A stretch of DNA of 64,000 bases from Capilliphycus robustus (GCF_034932365.1 NZ_JAYGHR010000016.1:1-64000), one strand, 5' to 3'. Shown: positions 27,471-37,165, numbered from the stretch's first letter. A program made the numbers and translations. The notes: a model not told the origin generated them from the sequence alone.

Positions 27471-28916
27471 CTACAGAATTGGGAGTAAAATTTCAAATTC
27501 TGTGCCGCGCCCCACTTTAGAGGTGACATTGAGTTTACCTCGGTGTTTTTCGGTAATAATTTGATGGCTAATTGATAATCCTAAGCCAGTGCCTTTTTCG
27601 GGAGATTTGGTTGTAAAAAAGGTCTCAAAAATCCGATCTAAAATTGCTGGAGGAATACCGGGGCCATTATCCGCGATGCGAATGGAAATACAGCCGGAAA
27701 TACTGTCTGATTGTTCAGTTTTATCTTCAAAGTGAGAATGGTGTGAACTGGAATGGTAACTGTTTTCTAAAGAAAAGATCAATGGAGTTGATGAACTGGA
27801 AATAACTTTGAGATGACTTTCCTCAGAAATAGACCATTTTCTGACTTCTGTCGTGATGGTAATCTTAGCGAGATCAGGCTTTTCTTGGCTGACTTCTTCT
27901 AAGGCATCAATCGCATTAGAAATGACATTGAGAAAAACTTGACTAAGTTGATTGGGATAGGCATAAATCGGCGGAATTTTTCCGTAATGCTTGACTAGGT
28001 TAATCCCGTGTTTTAAACGAGTTTTTAAGATTAATAATGTATTTTCTAAGCAGTAGTTGATGTCTACTTTTTCAGGTTTAGAGCTATCAATGCGTGAAAA
28101 ACCTCGTAGACTGTTGACGAGATGAGCCAGACGTTCTGAGGAAATTTTGATGCTATCTAGAACTTCGGGTAAGTCTTGTTGAATAAATCGCAGCTCAACT
28201 TCATCTTTATAATGTTCAATGGATTTTGAGGACTGAGGAAAATCTTGTTCATAGAGTTTGATCAGATCCGTCAAGTCTTGATAGTAATGATCAAGACATT
28301 TTAGATTGCCTAAAATACAAGCAACAGGATTGCGAATTTCGTGAGAAACTCCCGCCAACATTTGCCCCAAACTTGCGAGTTTTTCAGTTTGAATCAGTTG
28401 AGCTTGAGTTTTTTGACGGAGTAATTCGGTTGCGAGTTGATGAATACAAGATTGAGCGATGAGCAGTTGTTGAATATCGAGCAGTCGATAGTCCTGAGCA
28501 GAAAGTTTCACCACAATTGGTTCATAGAGAAGATGGGGAGAACGACGGATGGCTTGTTGAGCGGCTTCGACAACAGGGGTATCTCCTGATAATAATAATA
28601 AATCGGTTTGAGCAAAATGATAGAAGACATGAAGACTTCGCCCTAAAAACAATTCTCGGGCATAGGGGCGGCTCATCCGTTCAAAAAAGCGTCGTTGAGA
28701 AACCATGCCGATGAACTTTTTTTGATCCATCAAAATGACACCGGGAATTGTCGAGTCTGACTCAAACAATTGAGTGATCACGATGCCCTTTTGACGAATA
28801 TCAACTTGAATCTCATAGAGGGAAAGATCTTGTAAAGTTGACTCTAGATGAAGACTTTGAGCAGAGCGATTGAACTCGACGATATTGGAGTGATCGGGGG
28901 AATAGGTATTTAGCAT
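27471..28916 (-). CDS. Histidine kinase with N-terminal CBS-like region, orphan
   Basis: The 481-residue protein lacks membrane helices. Residues ~25-160 resemble a CBS-domain pair (GVILMDQKKFIGMVSQRRFF; GDTPVVEAAQQAIRRSP). HisKA follows with His192 in GVSHEIRNP, then HATPase_c with the N box (NVISNAIDALEE), G1 (DNGPGIPP) and G2 (GTGLGLSISHQ). An unusual Ser/His-rich insert (~365-400) lies between the N and G1 boxes. It should autophosphorylate and pass phosphate to an unknown regulator; no response regulator is encoded nearby. CBS domains often bind adenine nucleotides, so energy sensing is a possibility. It is divergent from the two-helix protein upstream. Confidence 0.88.
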   Translation of the reverse strand: MLNTYSPDHSNIVEFNRSAQSLHLESTLQDLSLYEIQVDIRQKGIVITQLFESDSTIPGVILMDQKKFIGMVSQRRFFERMSRPYARELFLGRSLHVFYHFAQTDLLLLSGDTPVVEAAQQAIRRSPHLLYEPIVVKLSAQDYRLLDIQQLLIAQSCIHQLATELLRQKTQAQLIQTEKLASLGQMLAGVSHEIRNPVACILGNLKCLDHYYQDLTDLIKLYEQDFPQSSKSIEHYKDEVELRFIQQDLPEVLDSIKISSERLAHLVNSLRGFSRIDSSKPEKVDINYCLENTLLILKTRLKHGINLVKHYGKIPPIYAYPNQLSQVFLNVISNAIDALEEVSQEKPDLAKITITTEVRKWSISEESHLKVISSSSTPLIFSLENSYHSSSHHSHFEDKTEQSDSISGCISIRIADNGPGIPPAILDRIFETFFTTKSPEKGTGLGLSISHQIITEKHRGKLNVTSKVGRGTEFEILLPIL

Positions 28917-29149
28917 GGGTTAGTTGATCGAAGTTCAAGATTTTGTTAGAGTATTGCCGTGCAGATCCACCCCAAGTATACAGACTCTCTCTATATTTTA
29001 AAGAAAGACAAGAAGCCTTGCGGTGAAGCTTTTTAAAGTTAACCAAGACTTAACTAAAATTTAAACTTTTACATTTAGTTAAGGTTCGTTGCAAGTCGTA
29101 GCCCTCTCTGCAATGATGAACAGGTGAAAACGAATCGGAGTGTAATACG

Positions 29150-29563
29150 ATGGCATCATCAGGGTATGAGTTTAGCACCAGTCAGAACGAGTTAATCGGG
29201 GATTTAGCCAAAAAAATGAACTTTGTGGCGACTCTATTAATTGCGATTGGGATTTTAGGAATTTTCCTGGGGATTATTAATATATTCAATGCCTTATCCG
29301 CATCGGAAAAGACAGCGATTGTTCTGAATAATCTGATTCAAGGCGTTTTCTCGGTACTCGTTGGAACTTGGACAAAAAATGCGGCGAAAGCATTTACACA
29401 AATTGTCACGACTGCGGGGACAGATATTGAGAATTTGATGATCGCTTTGGGTGAACTTCGGAAACTCTACACGCTGCAATACTGGTTAGCTATTATTGCT
29501 TTAGTGTTCTCTGTGATTGTGCTGATCATTATTTTGATTACTGTAATTGCTGTTAGTTTTTAA
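29150..29563 (+). CDS. Small membrane protein of unknown function
   Basis: The 137-residue protein has hydrophobic segments at ~25-50 (FVATLLIAIGILGIFLGIIN) and ~108-137 (YWLAIIALVFSVIVLIIILI). A weaker segment near 58-72 (IVLNNLIQGVFSVLV) and an amphipathic region (NAAKAFTQIVTTAGTDIENL) lie between. I do not recognise a named family. It is divergently placed from one histidine kinase and its stop is 11 bp from the stop of a second one, so it could be an accessory membrane protein of the kinase block. That is inference from position only. Confidence 0.7.
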   Translation: MASSGYEFSTSQNELIGDLAKKMNFVATLLIAIGILGIFLGIINIFNALSASEKTAIVLNNLIQGVFSVLVGTWTKNAAKAFTQIVTTAGTDIENLMIALGELRKLYTLQYWLAIIALVFSVIVLIIILITVIAVSF

Positions 29564-29574
29564 TCACCCATAGC

Positions 29575-31611
29575 CTAGCGAACTCGAATCGGCAGCTTAA
29601 TAATGAACTCTGTTCCTTTTCCGAGTTGAGAATGACAAAGCAGTTTTCCTTTGTGGTTTTCTACAATGATGTGATAACTAATTGATAGGCCTAGACCCGT
29701 TCCTTTGCCGACTGGTTTTGTGGTAAAAAACGGGTCAAAAATTTGTTCTAAAAGTTCAGATTTTATCCCAGAACCGTTGTCTGCAATCCGAATCTCAATA
29801 TTATTGTTGCTCAGAGTTGTATGAATTAAAATATGGGGATTGATGATTGTTCTGTCTTGTTCTAAAGCATCAATTGCATTACTGAGAAGATTCATGTAAA
29901 CTTGATTAAGTTGACCGGGATAACAGTTCAATAAAGGGAGTTGACCGTATTGTTTAATCACGGCTATTTCTGGACGTTCTGATTGGGCTTTCAGGCGGTT
30001 TTGTAAAATTCGTAATGTACTTTCAATCCCTTGATGAAGATCAACCTGTTTTTGTTCTGATTCATCAAGACGGGAGAAATTTCGCAGAGATAAAACAATT
30101 TCTTTAATCCGTTCGGAGCCTTCTTTCATAGAATCGAGTAACTGCATAAAATCTTCTTGAATAAATGCCAAATCAATCGCTTCAATGTCATCAATAATTT
30201 CAGAATTGGGCTGGGGATAGTGTTTTTGATAAAGCTGAATTAAATTTAATAAATCACGAGCATATTTAGTTGCTGGTTGGACATTTCCATAAATAAAATT
30301 AACCGGATTATTAATTTCATGGGCAACTCCGGCGACTAACTGACCCAAACTCGCCATTTTTTCTTGTTGAACCAGTTGAGTTTGTGTTTTTTTCAGTTGT
30401 TTTAGTGTAATTTCTAAATCTTGATTTTTGTGGCGTAATTCTTGGGTTCGTTGTTCAACTTTTTCTTCTAAGGTATGGCTATAATCCGCTAATTGTTGGT
30501 AAGTTAATTTCAACTGTTCGATCATCTGATTAAATGTTTTAGCCAGCATTCCAATTTCGTTATTACTCAATACTGGAGCCGTTTGATTCAAATCTCCTTG
30601 ACTCACTAAATAAGCCGTTTTAGCAATGGCTTTAATCGGTTTAACAATACGACGACCTAACATTAACATTCCCAGAGCCATGATACTCGATAAAACTAAA
30701 CCACTCAAAAAAATAGAACTAGCTAATTGTCGAGCCGGAGCAAAAGCTTCGGTTTGAGTTTGTTCAGCAATTAAAGCTAAATCTTGCCCAGGTAGAGCAT
30801 AATAAACCCCGATTACAGATATACCCTGATAATTTTTATAAAGTCCACGACCATTTTTTCCTTGCATTGCTTGTTGAATTGCCACACTGTTAATGCCATT
30901 AGAAAATTCTTGAGAATTCAAGTGTTTGCTAGAAATAAACACATAACGACTGGATAAACTACTTCCAACATTTCCCACTAAATAGGTTTCTCCCGTTTTT
31001 CCCAAGCCTGTATTTTGACGAATAATTTGGTCAATTCGATCTAAGTTTAAATTTGTAGCCAGAATTCCTTGTTGTTTATTGTCAGAATTCAACAGAGGAA
31101 TAGCTAGCGTAATCTGAGCCTTTCCCGTATCCGGTGATCGATAAAAATTAGAAACAAATCCTTCTGTTGAGTTGGGTTTAACGAAGCTATATTGAACTAG
31201 AGGTTTGTATAAGCCGATTTGTTTGGGATTCGTGGAAACGACAACTCGACCGGAGCGAGAGAGCAGAAAAATTTCCTGTAAGCCTGTTTGATGAGTGATA
31301 AAACTACTGAAAGCTTCTTGCAAAAGGCTAGAACTATCGGGTGAATTACTCGTTAAAATCGCTTCTGCTTGAGTGCTAATTTCAGGCAACTTAGCTAAAG
31401 ATAATACCGTCTGACCTTGATCGATTACCCAGCGATTTAACTCCTCTTCTTTGAGGGAGGCGGTAGCACTGAGTCGTTCAAAAACGGATTGTTTGAGAGA
31501 AATCTTTGCTTGATAAAAAGCCACAAATCCGACGAGAGAAACAATCAGCAATGAAAGCAACAAAAATGAGCTAACAAGCTGTATCAATAGACTGTTTTTC
31601 CAAGGTTTCAT
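29575..31611 (-). CDS. Cache-domain transmembrane histidine kinase, orphan
   Basis: The 678-residue kinase has TM1 (~8-31), an extracytoplasmic double Cache domain (~35-290; EIFLLSRSGRVVVSTNPKQI, AQITLAIPLL), TM2 (~297-320), HAMP (~320-372) and a coiled coil (~380-420). HisKA (His431 in GVAHEINNPVNFIYGN) is followed by HATPase_c (NAIDALEQ, DNGSGI, GTGLGLSISY). Cache domains bind small ligands outside the membrane, and HAMP passes the signal to the kinase. It follows two solute-binding lipoprotein genes by 13 bp and probably shares their transcript. That suggests the lipoproteins present ligand to the Cache domain. No response regulator is encoded nearby. Confidence 0.9.
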   Translation of the reverse strand: MKPWKNSLLIQLVSSFLLLSLLIVSLVGFVAFYQAKISLKQSVFERLSATASLKEEELNRWVIDQGQTVLSLAKLPEISTQAEAILTSNSPDSSSLLQEAFSSFITHQTGLQEIFLLSRSGRVVVSTNPKQIGLYKPLVQYSFVKPNSTEGFVSNFYRSPDTGKAQITLAIPLLNSDNKQQGILATNLNLDRIDQIIRQNTGLGKTGETYLVGNVGSSLSSRYVFISSKHLNSQEFSNGINSVAIQQAMQGKNGRGLYKNYQGISVIGVYYALPGQDLALIAEQTQTEAFAPARQLASSIFLSGLVLSSIMALGMLMLGRRIVKPIKAIAKTAYLVSQGDLNQTAPVLSNNEIGMLAKTFNQMIEQLKLTYQQLADYSHTLEEKVEQRTQELRHKNQDLEITLKQLKKTQTQLVQQEKMASLGQLVAGVAHEINNPVNFIYGNVQPATKYARDLLNLIQLYQKHYPQPNSEIIDDIEAIDLAFIQEDFMQLLDSMKEGSERIKEIVLSLRNFSRLDESEQKQVDLHQGIESTLRILQNRLKAQSERPEIAVIKQYGQLPLLNCYPGQLNQVYMNLLSNAIDALEQDRTIINPHILIHTTLSNNNIEIRIADNGSGIKSELLEQIFDPFFTTKPVGKGTGLGLSISYHIIVENHKGKLLCHSQLGKGTEFIIKLPIRVR

Positions 31612-31624
31612 GCTTGATTCCTAT

Positions 31625-33004
31625 TTAAGTTATTTTCCATTGGACGAAAATTTCTTGAATTCGTTTAATCGCCTGATCAACTGCGGCTTCTGGTGAAACT
31701 TCATTGACAACAATATTCCGAATGGCTTCAGCCCATACATTTTCGGCAGAAACTTGAGCATAAGCGGGGTTTAAAACTTGATACAAAGAATGAGTTTTAC
31801 TCTGGCTTAATTGCTGTGTTGCGACCGAAATATGAGGATCATTAACATTACTCCAAAACGGATCAGAAAATAACTGTGGCATTACTGGAAAATATCGTCC
31901 TGCTGCTCCCTGAAGATATTTTGCTAAATTCTGGGGTTGTACTAAATAAGTCAGAAATTCTTGAGCTAAAGTTTGATGAGGAGAAGCCGCAAAAATTAGA
32001 GCTTGCTTGACTGAAGTCAGAGAAGTCATCGGTTCTCCGCTTGGTTTATTGGGAAATTCTAGCGTCGCTAATTGATTGAGATAAATGTCTTCATCTTGTT
32101 GCTGTGAACCGGGAATTGATAAACTCACATTTAGAGTCATCAAGGTCATTTTATTCAGAAAAGTTGTATTATTATCTGCGTTCAACCAGTGGATTGAATT
32201 GGGAGGAATATATCCACTTTGATAAAGATCGGTCAGCCATTTTAACGCCGTGATAATTCCCGCTCTAACTTGGGGTTTATCGATCTGAAGTTCGCCTTCT
32301 GAATTGAGCAATTGAACGTCATAGGCTTCGAGAATCTGTTCTAATACCCAATAGGTATCAGAGGAGGCTACAGAGAGGGGAATACCCATTGAATAAATAT
32401 CACTTCGTCCTTGCAGCAATAACGTTTCTTGAGCTTGTTTCCAATAATTCCAAAACCCCTGCCAATCTTTTGGAATAGAATCTGTTAAACCGATTTGTTG
32501 AATTAAATCTTTCCAATAGTGAATATGAAGGCTTTGCTGCATCAAAGGAACAGCATAGTAAGAACGATTCTTCGTGAGGTTGTTATAGAGAGAAGCAGAC
32601 TGTAATGCCACCGGACTATAGAGTGATTTAACGGATTCAATCACAGGTGAAACATCGGCTAATTTTCCCATTTTTGCCCAAAGCGGAGTCAGAGTATATT
32701 CAGCTCGTTCAGAAAACAAAATATCGGGAGGATTACCATTTTCTACTGCTTGAATGGCTTTACTTATAGTTTCATCTTCACTGAAGAATATCAATTCTAC
32801 TGAATTGTTAGTTTTCTTTTTCCAGTCGGCAACTATTTGTTCTAGGGCTTCATCTTGCTGGGGATAATAGCCGCGATTCCACCAAATTGTTAAGGAAGAA
32901 TCGTGCGGGTCTAGCGAAGTAACTGTGGGCTGAATTTGTCCACTACAGGTTGATAAAAGCAGACTGAATACAAATAGGAAAATCAAGATTAATTTCTGCT
33001 TCAT
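31625..33004 (-). CDS. Solute-binding lipoprotein (family 1), second of tandem pair
   Basis: The 459-residue protein has a lipobox ending at Cys20 (LLLSTC) and a family 1 extracellular solute-binding fold (TIWWNRGYYPQQDEALEQIV, PDILFSERAEYTLTP, YAVPLMQQSLHIHYWKDL). It resembles sugar-binding components of ABC importers. No permease or ATPase gene is present nearby. AGGAG (33016-33012) lies 7 nt before the ATG at 33004, which overlaps the TGA of the upstream paralogue as ATGATGA, so translational coupling is likely. The next gene is a Cache histidine kinase 13 bp downstream. It is similar over its whole length to the neighbour 33004-34395. The ligand is unknown. Confidence 0.88.
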   Translation of the reverse strand: MKQKLILIFLFVFSLLLSTCSGQIQPTVTSLDPHDSSLTIWWNRGYYPQQDEALEQIVADWKKKTNNSVELIFFSEDETISKAIQAVENGNPPDILFSERAEYTLTPLWAKMGKLADVSPVIESVKSLYSPVALQSASLYNNLTKNRSYYAVPLMQQSLHIHYWKDLIQQIGLTDSIPKDWQGFWNYWKQAQETLLLQGRSDIYSMGIPLSVASSDTYWVLEQILEAYDVQLLNSEGELQIDKPQVRAGIITALKWLTDLYQSGYIPPNSIHWLNADNNTTFLNKMTLMTLNVSLSIPGSQQQDEDIYLNQLATLEFPNKPSGEPMTSLTSVKQALIFAASPHQTLAQEFLTYLVQPQNLAKYLQGAAGRYFPVMPQLFSDPFWSNVNDPHISVATQQLSQSKTHSLYQVLNPAYAQVSAENVWAEAIRNIVVNEVSPEAAVDQAIKRIQEIFVQWKIT

Positions 33005-34395
33005 CATTTTTCTCCTGCTTTCAATCGTTCCCATTGCTCAAAAATCATTTTTATTCGTTGAATTACTTCATCGGCTGCTGCTTCTGATGAGACTCCTTCA
33101 ACGACGATTTTTTCTAACGCCTGACCCCAAAGATTTTCTGCAAAAATTTGAGCATAAGCCGGATACAATAGAGAATTTAGAGGTCGAGTAGAAGCAAATT
33201 GTTGACGATCAACCGAAATATGCGGATCATCTGAATTATTCCAAAATGGATCAGAAAGCAATTCCGGCATCACTGGAAAATAACGTCCTGCGGACTGTTT
33301 AAGATATTGATTTAAAATTGTAGGTTGAGCTAAAAAAGATAGAAAACTTTGAGCGGCTTTTTGATGCGCTGAAGCCGTAAAACTCAAGACTTGTTTAACG
33401 GAAACGAGGTATTGAGGAAGATTACCATCGGGGTTATTGGGAAACTCTAAAGTCTCAATTTTATCCCGATAAACTTGTTCATCGGAACGTTGAGAAGCGG
33501 GTATAGAAAGGGTTGGGTTCAATGTCATCACCAGTCGGCGATTGAGAAAATTAACGTTATTATCAGCCGGAAGCCAATCAACCGAATCGACGGGAATATA
33601 TCCCTGTTTGTAGAAGTCGGCAAACCACTCTAAGACTTCAATTATACCTTGGCGAACTTGAGGATTTTCGACTTGTAATTGAGCCTTTTCATCCAATAAA
33701 TTTATCCCATAAGCGGCTAAAATCTGTTCAAATTCATAAAAAGTATCGTTCGCTTCAGACGACAGCGTTAAACCAATTCCATAAATATCTTCTTTTCCCT
33801 GTTGTCTTAGTTTATCCTGAACTTGTTGCCAAAATTCCCAAAAATCATCCCATTCTTTTGGGATATCACTATCTGTAAATCCCGCCTCATTTAACAAATC
33901 TCGCCAGTAGTGAATATGTAGGGTTTGTTGATGAATTGGAACGGCATAATACCCTTGTTGACGAGTAAGAGTATTGTACAAATAAGCGGAACGAGTCGCA
34001 CTCGAACTGTAGCGCTCTTGCATGGGTTCAACGACTTCTGAAACTTCTGCGACTTTCCCGAACCAAGCCATCAGGGGATTGAGTGCAAATTCTGCTTTTT
34101 GATTGTAAACGATATCGGGTGGATTGTCAGCCTTAATTGCGGCTTGGGTTTGTTGAAGATTAACGTCTTCGGCTGAAAATGTCAGTTCAGCTTTGAAACC
34201 ACTTTCATTCTCCCATTGACGAACGATTTGCTGAATGGCTTCATCTTCTTGGGGATAATATCCGTTTGTCCACGAAATTTTGACCGATGTATTATTATCT
34301 GTAAAAGTTTGTACAGAAATGTCAGGTTTTGACTGGGTACAAGTCACCAAAACCCAACTCAGAAAAAACAACACAACAGGAGTTAGTTTGCTCAT
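33004..34395 (-). CDS. Solute-binding lipoprotein (family 1), first of tandem pair
   Basis: The 463-residue lipoprotein has a lipobox ending at Cys19 (VLVTC). The mature part is a family 1 solute-binding protein (SWTNGYYPQEDEAIQQIVRQ, PDIVYNQKAEFALNP, YAVPIHQQTLHIHYWRDL, AGRYFPVMPELLSDPFW). It is collinear with the downstream paralogue, clearly a tandem duplication. It begins a three-gene unit that ends with the Cache kinase at 29575-31611. Upstream sequence (34396-34583) holds an inverted pair of the ACCGGGT dispersed repeat. The ligand is unknown; sugars are the usual substrate of the family. The lack of permease genes suggests a receptor function rather than import. Confidence 0.88.
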   Translation of the reverse strand: MSKLTPVVLFFLSWVLVTCTQSKPDISVQTFTDNNTSVKISWTNGYYPQEDEAIQQIVRQWENESGFKAELTFSAEDVNLQQTQAAIKADNPPDIVYNQKAEFALNPLMAWFGKVAEVSEVVEPMQERYSSSATRSAYLYNTLTRQQGYYAVPIHQQTLHIHYWRDLLNEAGFTDSDIPKEWDDFWEFWQQVQDKLRQQGKEDIYGIGLTLSSEANDTFYEFEQILAAYGINLLDEKAQLQVENPQVRQGIIEVLEWFADFYKQGYIPVDSVDWLPADNNVNFLNRRLVMTLNPTLSIPASQRSDEQVYRDKIETLEFPNNPDGNLPQYLVSVKQVLSFTASAHQKAAQSFLSFLAQPTILNQYLKQSAGRYFPVMPELLSDPFWNNSDDPHISVDRQQFASTRPLNSLLYPAYAQIFAENLWGQALEKIVVEGVSSEAAADEVIQRIKMIFEQWERLKAGEK

Positions 34396-34468
34396 TCGGG
34401 AAATAGGTCTTTATCGCGAGGGTTTAACATCACTTTTCTGTTATAACTCACCGACGCGCACTAGGGTC

Positions 34469-34545
34469 AGAAACCGGGTTTATGGCAATTTACCTTAGCT
34501 GAAAACCTATATTTTTCGTTATCGAACCCGGTTTCTCAGATCTGT
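34469..34545. repeat. Dispersed AACCCGGTTTCT repeat pair
   Basis: CAGAAACCGGGTTTAT (from 34469) and CGAACCCGGTTTCTCAGATC (from 34523) form an inverted pair in the spacer between Lnt and the first solute-binding protein. The right unit reads in reverse as the GATCTGAGAAACCGGG unit seen at 26690. Confidence 0.5.
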
Positions 34546-34583
34546 TGAGAATGGTGCAATATCTCAGTTATAACCTTCTATTC

Positions 34584-36218
34584 TCAATTTTTAAGGGCTG
34601 ATCTTTTGTTAAAAATTCTGTTGAGAATAATCGCAATTAAACTTAAAATTAATAATACTGGAGTCAGCCAATCTCCCCAACGAACATATAATGTTTGAGT
34701 TGCTCGGGGTTGAATGGTCGCGATATGAAGTTCATAGGTATCTATTCCTGATATCCACAGGGTTTTTCCATGAGGATCAACTTCCGCAGAATAACCTGTA
34801 TTGGTCGCTCTGACGGTCCAACGATCCGTTTCTATGGCTCGCATGACGTCTTGCGCGTGGTGTTGAGCGAGCATTCCTGCTGAATAATGGGAGTCATTAG
34901 AAGCGGTTAAAATAAATTTTCCTCCCGTTTTTGCTTGACGGCGAAAATGTCGCGCAAAAGTCGAATCATAACAAATTCCGACAATGGCTTGACCGAATGG
35001 AGTCTTAAATTGTTGATCGGGTTTCCCTTTAACGAGATGTGCATCTAAAGGGGATAATCGATTAATAAATTGACCTAAAATCGATTCAAAAGGAATAAAT
35101 TCTCCTAAAGGAACCAGATTCACTTTATCATATTGACTGATCAGTTTTCCCTCCCCATCTACGGTAAACAAACTATTACTGATGCGATTTCCCTCTTGAC
35201 CATAACTTCCCACCCAAGCGACGACTTTTTTCTCTAAAATAGCTTGATAAAATGAACTTTGATTTCGAGCGGGAGATTTCCACAGAAATGGCAGTGCGGT
35301 TTCAGGAGTGAGTACCGCATCTACTCCTTGATCAGCAAGGGTTTTATATCCGGTTGTATAGCCTTGTAAGGCTTGACGCCATCCTTCAGAATAGAGTTTG
35401 ATTTTGTTGGGAATATTGCCTTGAATAATGCCAATTTTTAAGGCGGTTTCTGGGTTAGATTCTAAGGGTTGAGAATAGAGATAAAACCCCAATAAATGAG
35501 CCAGGGAAAAACACAAAATGGGCAGTAAATAAATGGTTATTTTTGTTCGGGTTTCTATGCGGTTTTTTGAGGTGTTTAGCAGCCAAGCTTCTGCAATCAA
35601 CCCATTAACAGCAATTAAAGCCGCCGTTACGGTATTTGGGCCAGAAATTTGGCTCAAATGAAGAATGACTAAATTCCCAAAACTTTGAGTGAGAGATAGA
35701 GATGACCACCAGAGAGAACCCTGACTCCAAAACCATTCTAAACTACACCAAAGGGCTGTTCCAATTAACACCCGAGTTAAAATTGAGCTAATATTTTGAT
35801 TGGGAATTTTAGGGCTGACAATTGATAATATTTTAGCCCAAGTTAGGACTAATGCAACGCCCCAAAAGGTGATAAAAATCCAACAAAATAATGCAATTGC
35901 TAAACTCGCTAACCAAGGAACCCCTAACCAAGTCATGGGGTGAACTCCGGTGATCCAAAATAGAACCGTTCCGTGATAGCCAACTCCCCAAGCTATAGCA
36001 AAAGGTAAAACCGAATTTTTTGGAGATTTCGACTGAATAACCCTAACCCACAGTGGAACTAACGCCACCCATGCTAACAGCCAAAACCCTCTAGGTTCGG
36101 CGGCTAGCCCCATCAATACCCCGGCAATTAAAACCCATCCTAGCTGATAGTTTTGATGCCAATACTCTAATATTGATTCTGGATCAAGTAAATTTTTAAA
36201 ACCTTTATTTTTGAGCAT
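34584..36218 (-). CDS. lnt: Apolipoprotein N-acyltransferase
   Basis: The 544-residue integral membrane protein has several N-terminal helices, a nitrilase-type catalytic domain (~255-505) and a C-terminal helix. The Glu is in VLTPETALPF, the Lys in YDKVNLVPLGEFIPFE, and the Cys in GICYDSTFARHFRRQ. These form the Glu-Lys-Cys triad of Lnt, which adds the third acyl chain to the N-terminal cysteine of lipoproteins in the inner membrane. This fits with several lipoproteins in this window. The stop is 188 bp after the start of the first solute-binding gene on the same strand. A GGDEF gene follows upstream on the minus strand with a 21-bp gap, so they may be one transcript. Confidence 0.93.
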   Translation of the reverse strand: MLKNKGFKNLLDPESILEYWHQNYQLGWVLIAGVLMGLAAEPRGFWLLAWVALVPLWVRVIQSKSPKNSVLPFAIAWGVGYHGTVLFWITGVHPMTWLGVPWLASLAIALFCWIFITFWGVALVLTWAKILSIVSPKIPNQNISSILTRVLIGTALWCSLEWFWSQGSLWWSSLSLTQSFGNLVILHLSQISGPNTVTAALIAVNGLIAEAWLLNTSKNRIETRTKITIYLLPILCFSLAHLLGFYLYSQPLESNPETALKIGIIQGNIPNKIKLYSEGWRQALQGYTTGYKTLADQGVDAVLTPETALPFLWKSPARNQSSFYQAILEKKVVAWVGSYGQEGNRISNSLFTVDGEGKLISQYDKVNLVPLGEFIPFESILGQFINRLSPLDAHLVKGKPDQQFKTPFGQAIVGICYDSTFARHFRRQAKTGGKFILTASNDSHYSAGMLAQHHAQDVMRAIETDRWTVRATNTGYSAEVDPHGKTLWISGIDTYELHIATIQPRATQTLYVRWGDWLTPVLLILSLIAIILNRIFNKRSALKN

Positions 36219-36239
36219 ATTTTTATTTATTTTTTAATC

Positions 36240-37121
36240 TTACTTAAACATTTCTTTTGCATAAACGGGAGAAAATATTGCATATTCTGGCTGATTTTTG
36301 TTCGTATGTTTAACAGAATACATCAACTGATCCGCTTGTTCAATTAATCTATCGATGGACTCGGGAGGAGTTAAGCAAGTCACCACACCCATGCTAAACC
36401 CTACAAAACTCAGTTGTCCTTGGTTCAAGCTTAAGAGGTTTTGATAAACACGATTCAGAGCAGCTTGAGCTTCCTGAACGTTAGTATAGGGTAAAAGGAT
36501 CGCAAATTCATCCCCCCCTAAACGGGCGACAATATCACTGGGACGAATTGAGTTATTAATAATATTTGAGATATCTTGTAAAAGCCGATCACCTCTGTTG
36601 TGTCCAAATTGATCGTTAACTCTTTTAAAGTGATCGATATCTAAATAAGCTAAAGTAATTGGATAATGATATCGTTGGGCGCGTTGAATCTCATTTTCTA
36701 GGGTTTCGATAAAAAAACTTCGGTTATAAGCGCCTGTTAATCCATCAAACCGAGCTAATCTTTTTTCTCTTTCGTAGGCTTTTTTCAAAGAGAAAAGTAA
36801 ATAAATAAAAATTAAATAAAATGCAAATCTGACTCCACTATTCCAATAGGTAAATAGAGTAATTGTATCACTTTTAATATGAAGTTCAGCATGAATCCAT
36901 AAAATAGTGCTAACTAGGGCTAATCCTAAACCACAGTATTTCCCTGAGAACCAAGTTGCTAAACTAATTGGAAGTAGATAGAAGATGGAGAAGTTAATAT
37001 CGGCGCTAACTAAATAATCAATCCAACCAATTGTTAAAGCGAGAATCAGACTTAATCCAGCAATAATAATAAAAGATTGATGTTCTAAATAAGCAACAAT
37101 TTTTTTTTGCATATCAGCCAT
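36240..37121 (-). CDS. Membrane diguanylate cyclase (GGDEF)
   Basis: The 293-residue protein has four or five hydrophobic segments in the first ~110 residues (IIAGLSLILALTIGWIDYLV; IFYLLPISLATWFSGKYCGL). A GGDEF domain follows (~128-285) with an intact active-site GGDEF at residues 202-206 (RLGGDEFAILL). RPSD lies five residues before the GGDEF, the usual position of the inhibitory I-site. It should make c-di-GMP from GTP with product feedback. The N-terminal helices probably act as a sensor or anchor. It may be co-transcribed with lnt. Confidence 0.93.
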   Translation of the reverse strand: MADMQKKIVAYLEHQSFIIIAGLSLILALTIGWIDYLVSADINFSIFYLLPISLATWFSGKYCGLGLALVSTILWIHAELHIKSDTITLFTYWNSGVRFAFYLIFIYLLFSLKKAYEREKRLARFDGLTGAYNRSFFIETLENEIQRAQRYHYPITLAYLDIDHFKRVNDQFGHNRGDRLLQDISNIINNSIRPSDIVARLGGDEFAILLPYTNVQEAQAALNRVYQNLLSLNQGQLSFVGFSMGVVTCLTPPESIDRLIEQADQLMYSVKHTNKNQPEYAIFSPVYAKEMFK

Positions 37122-37165
37122 AAAAGACTGTTCCCCCAGTCACTTTTGAGAAGTTTTAGGATAGA

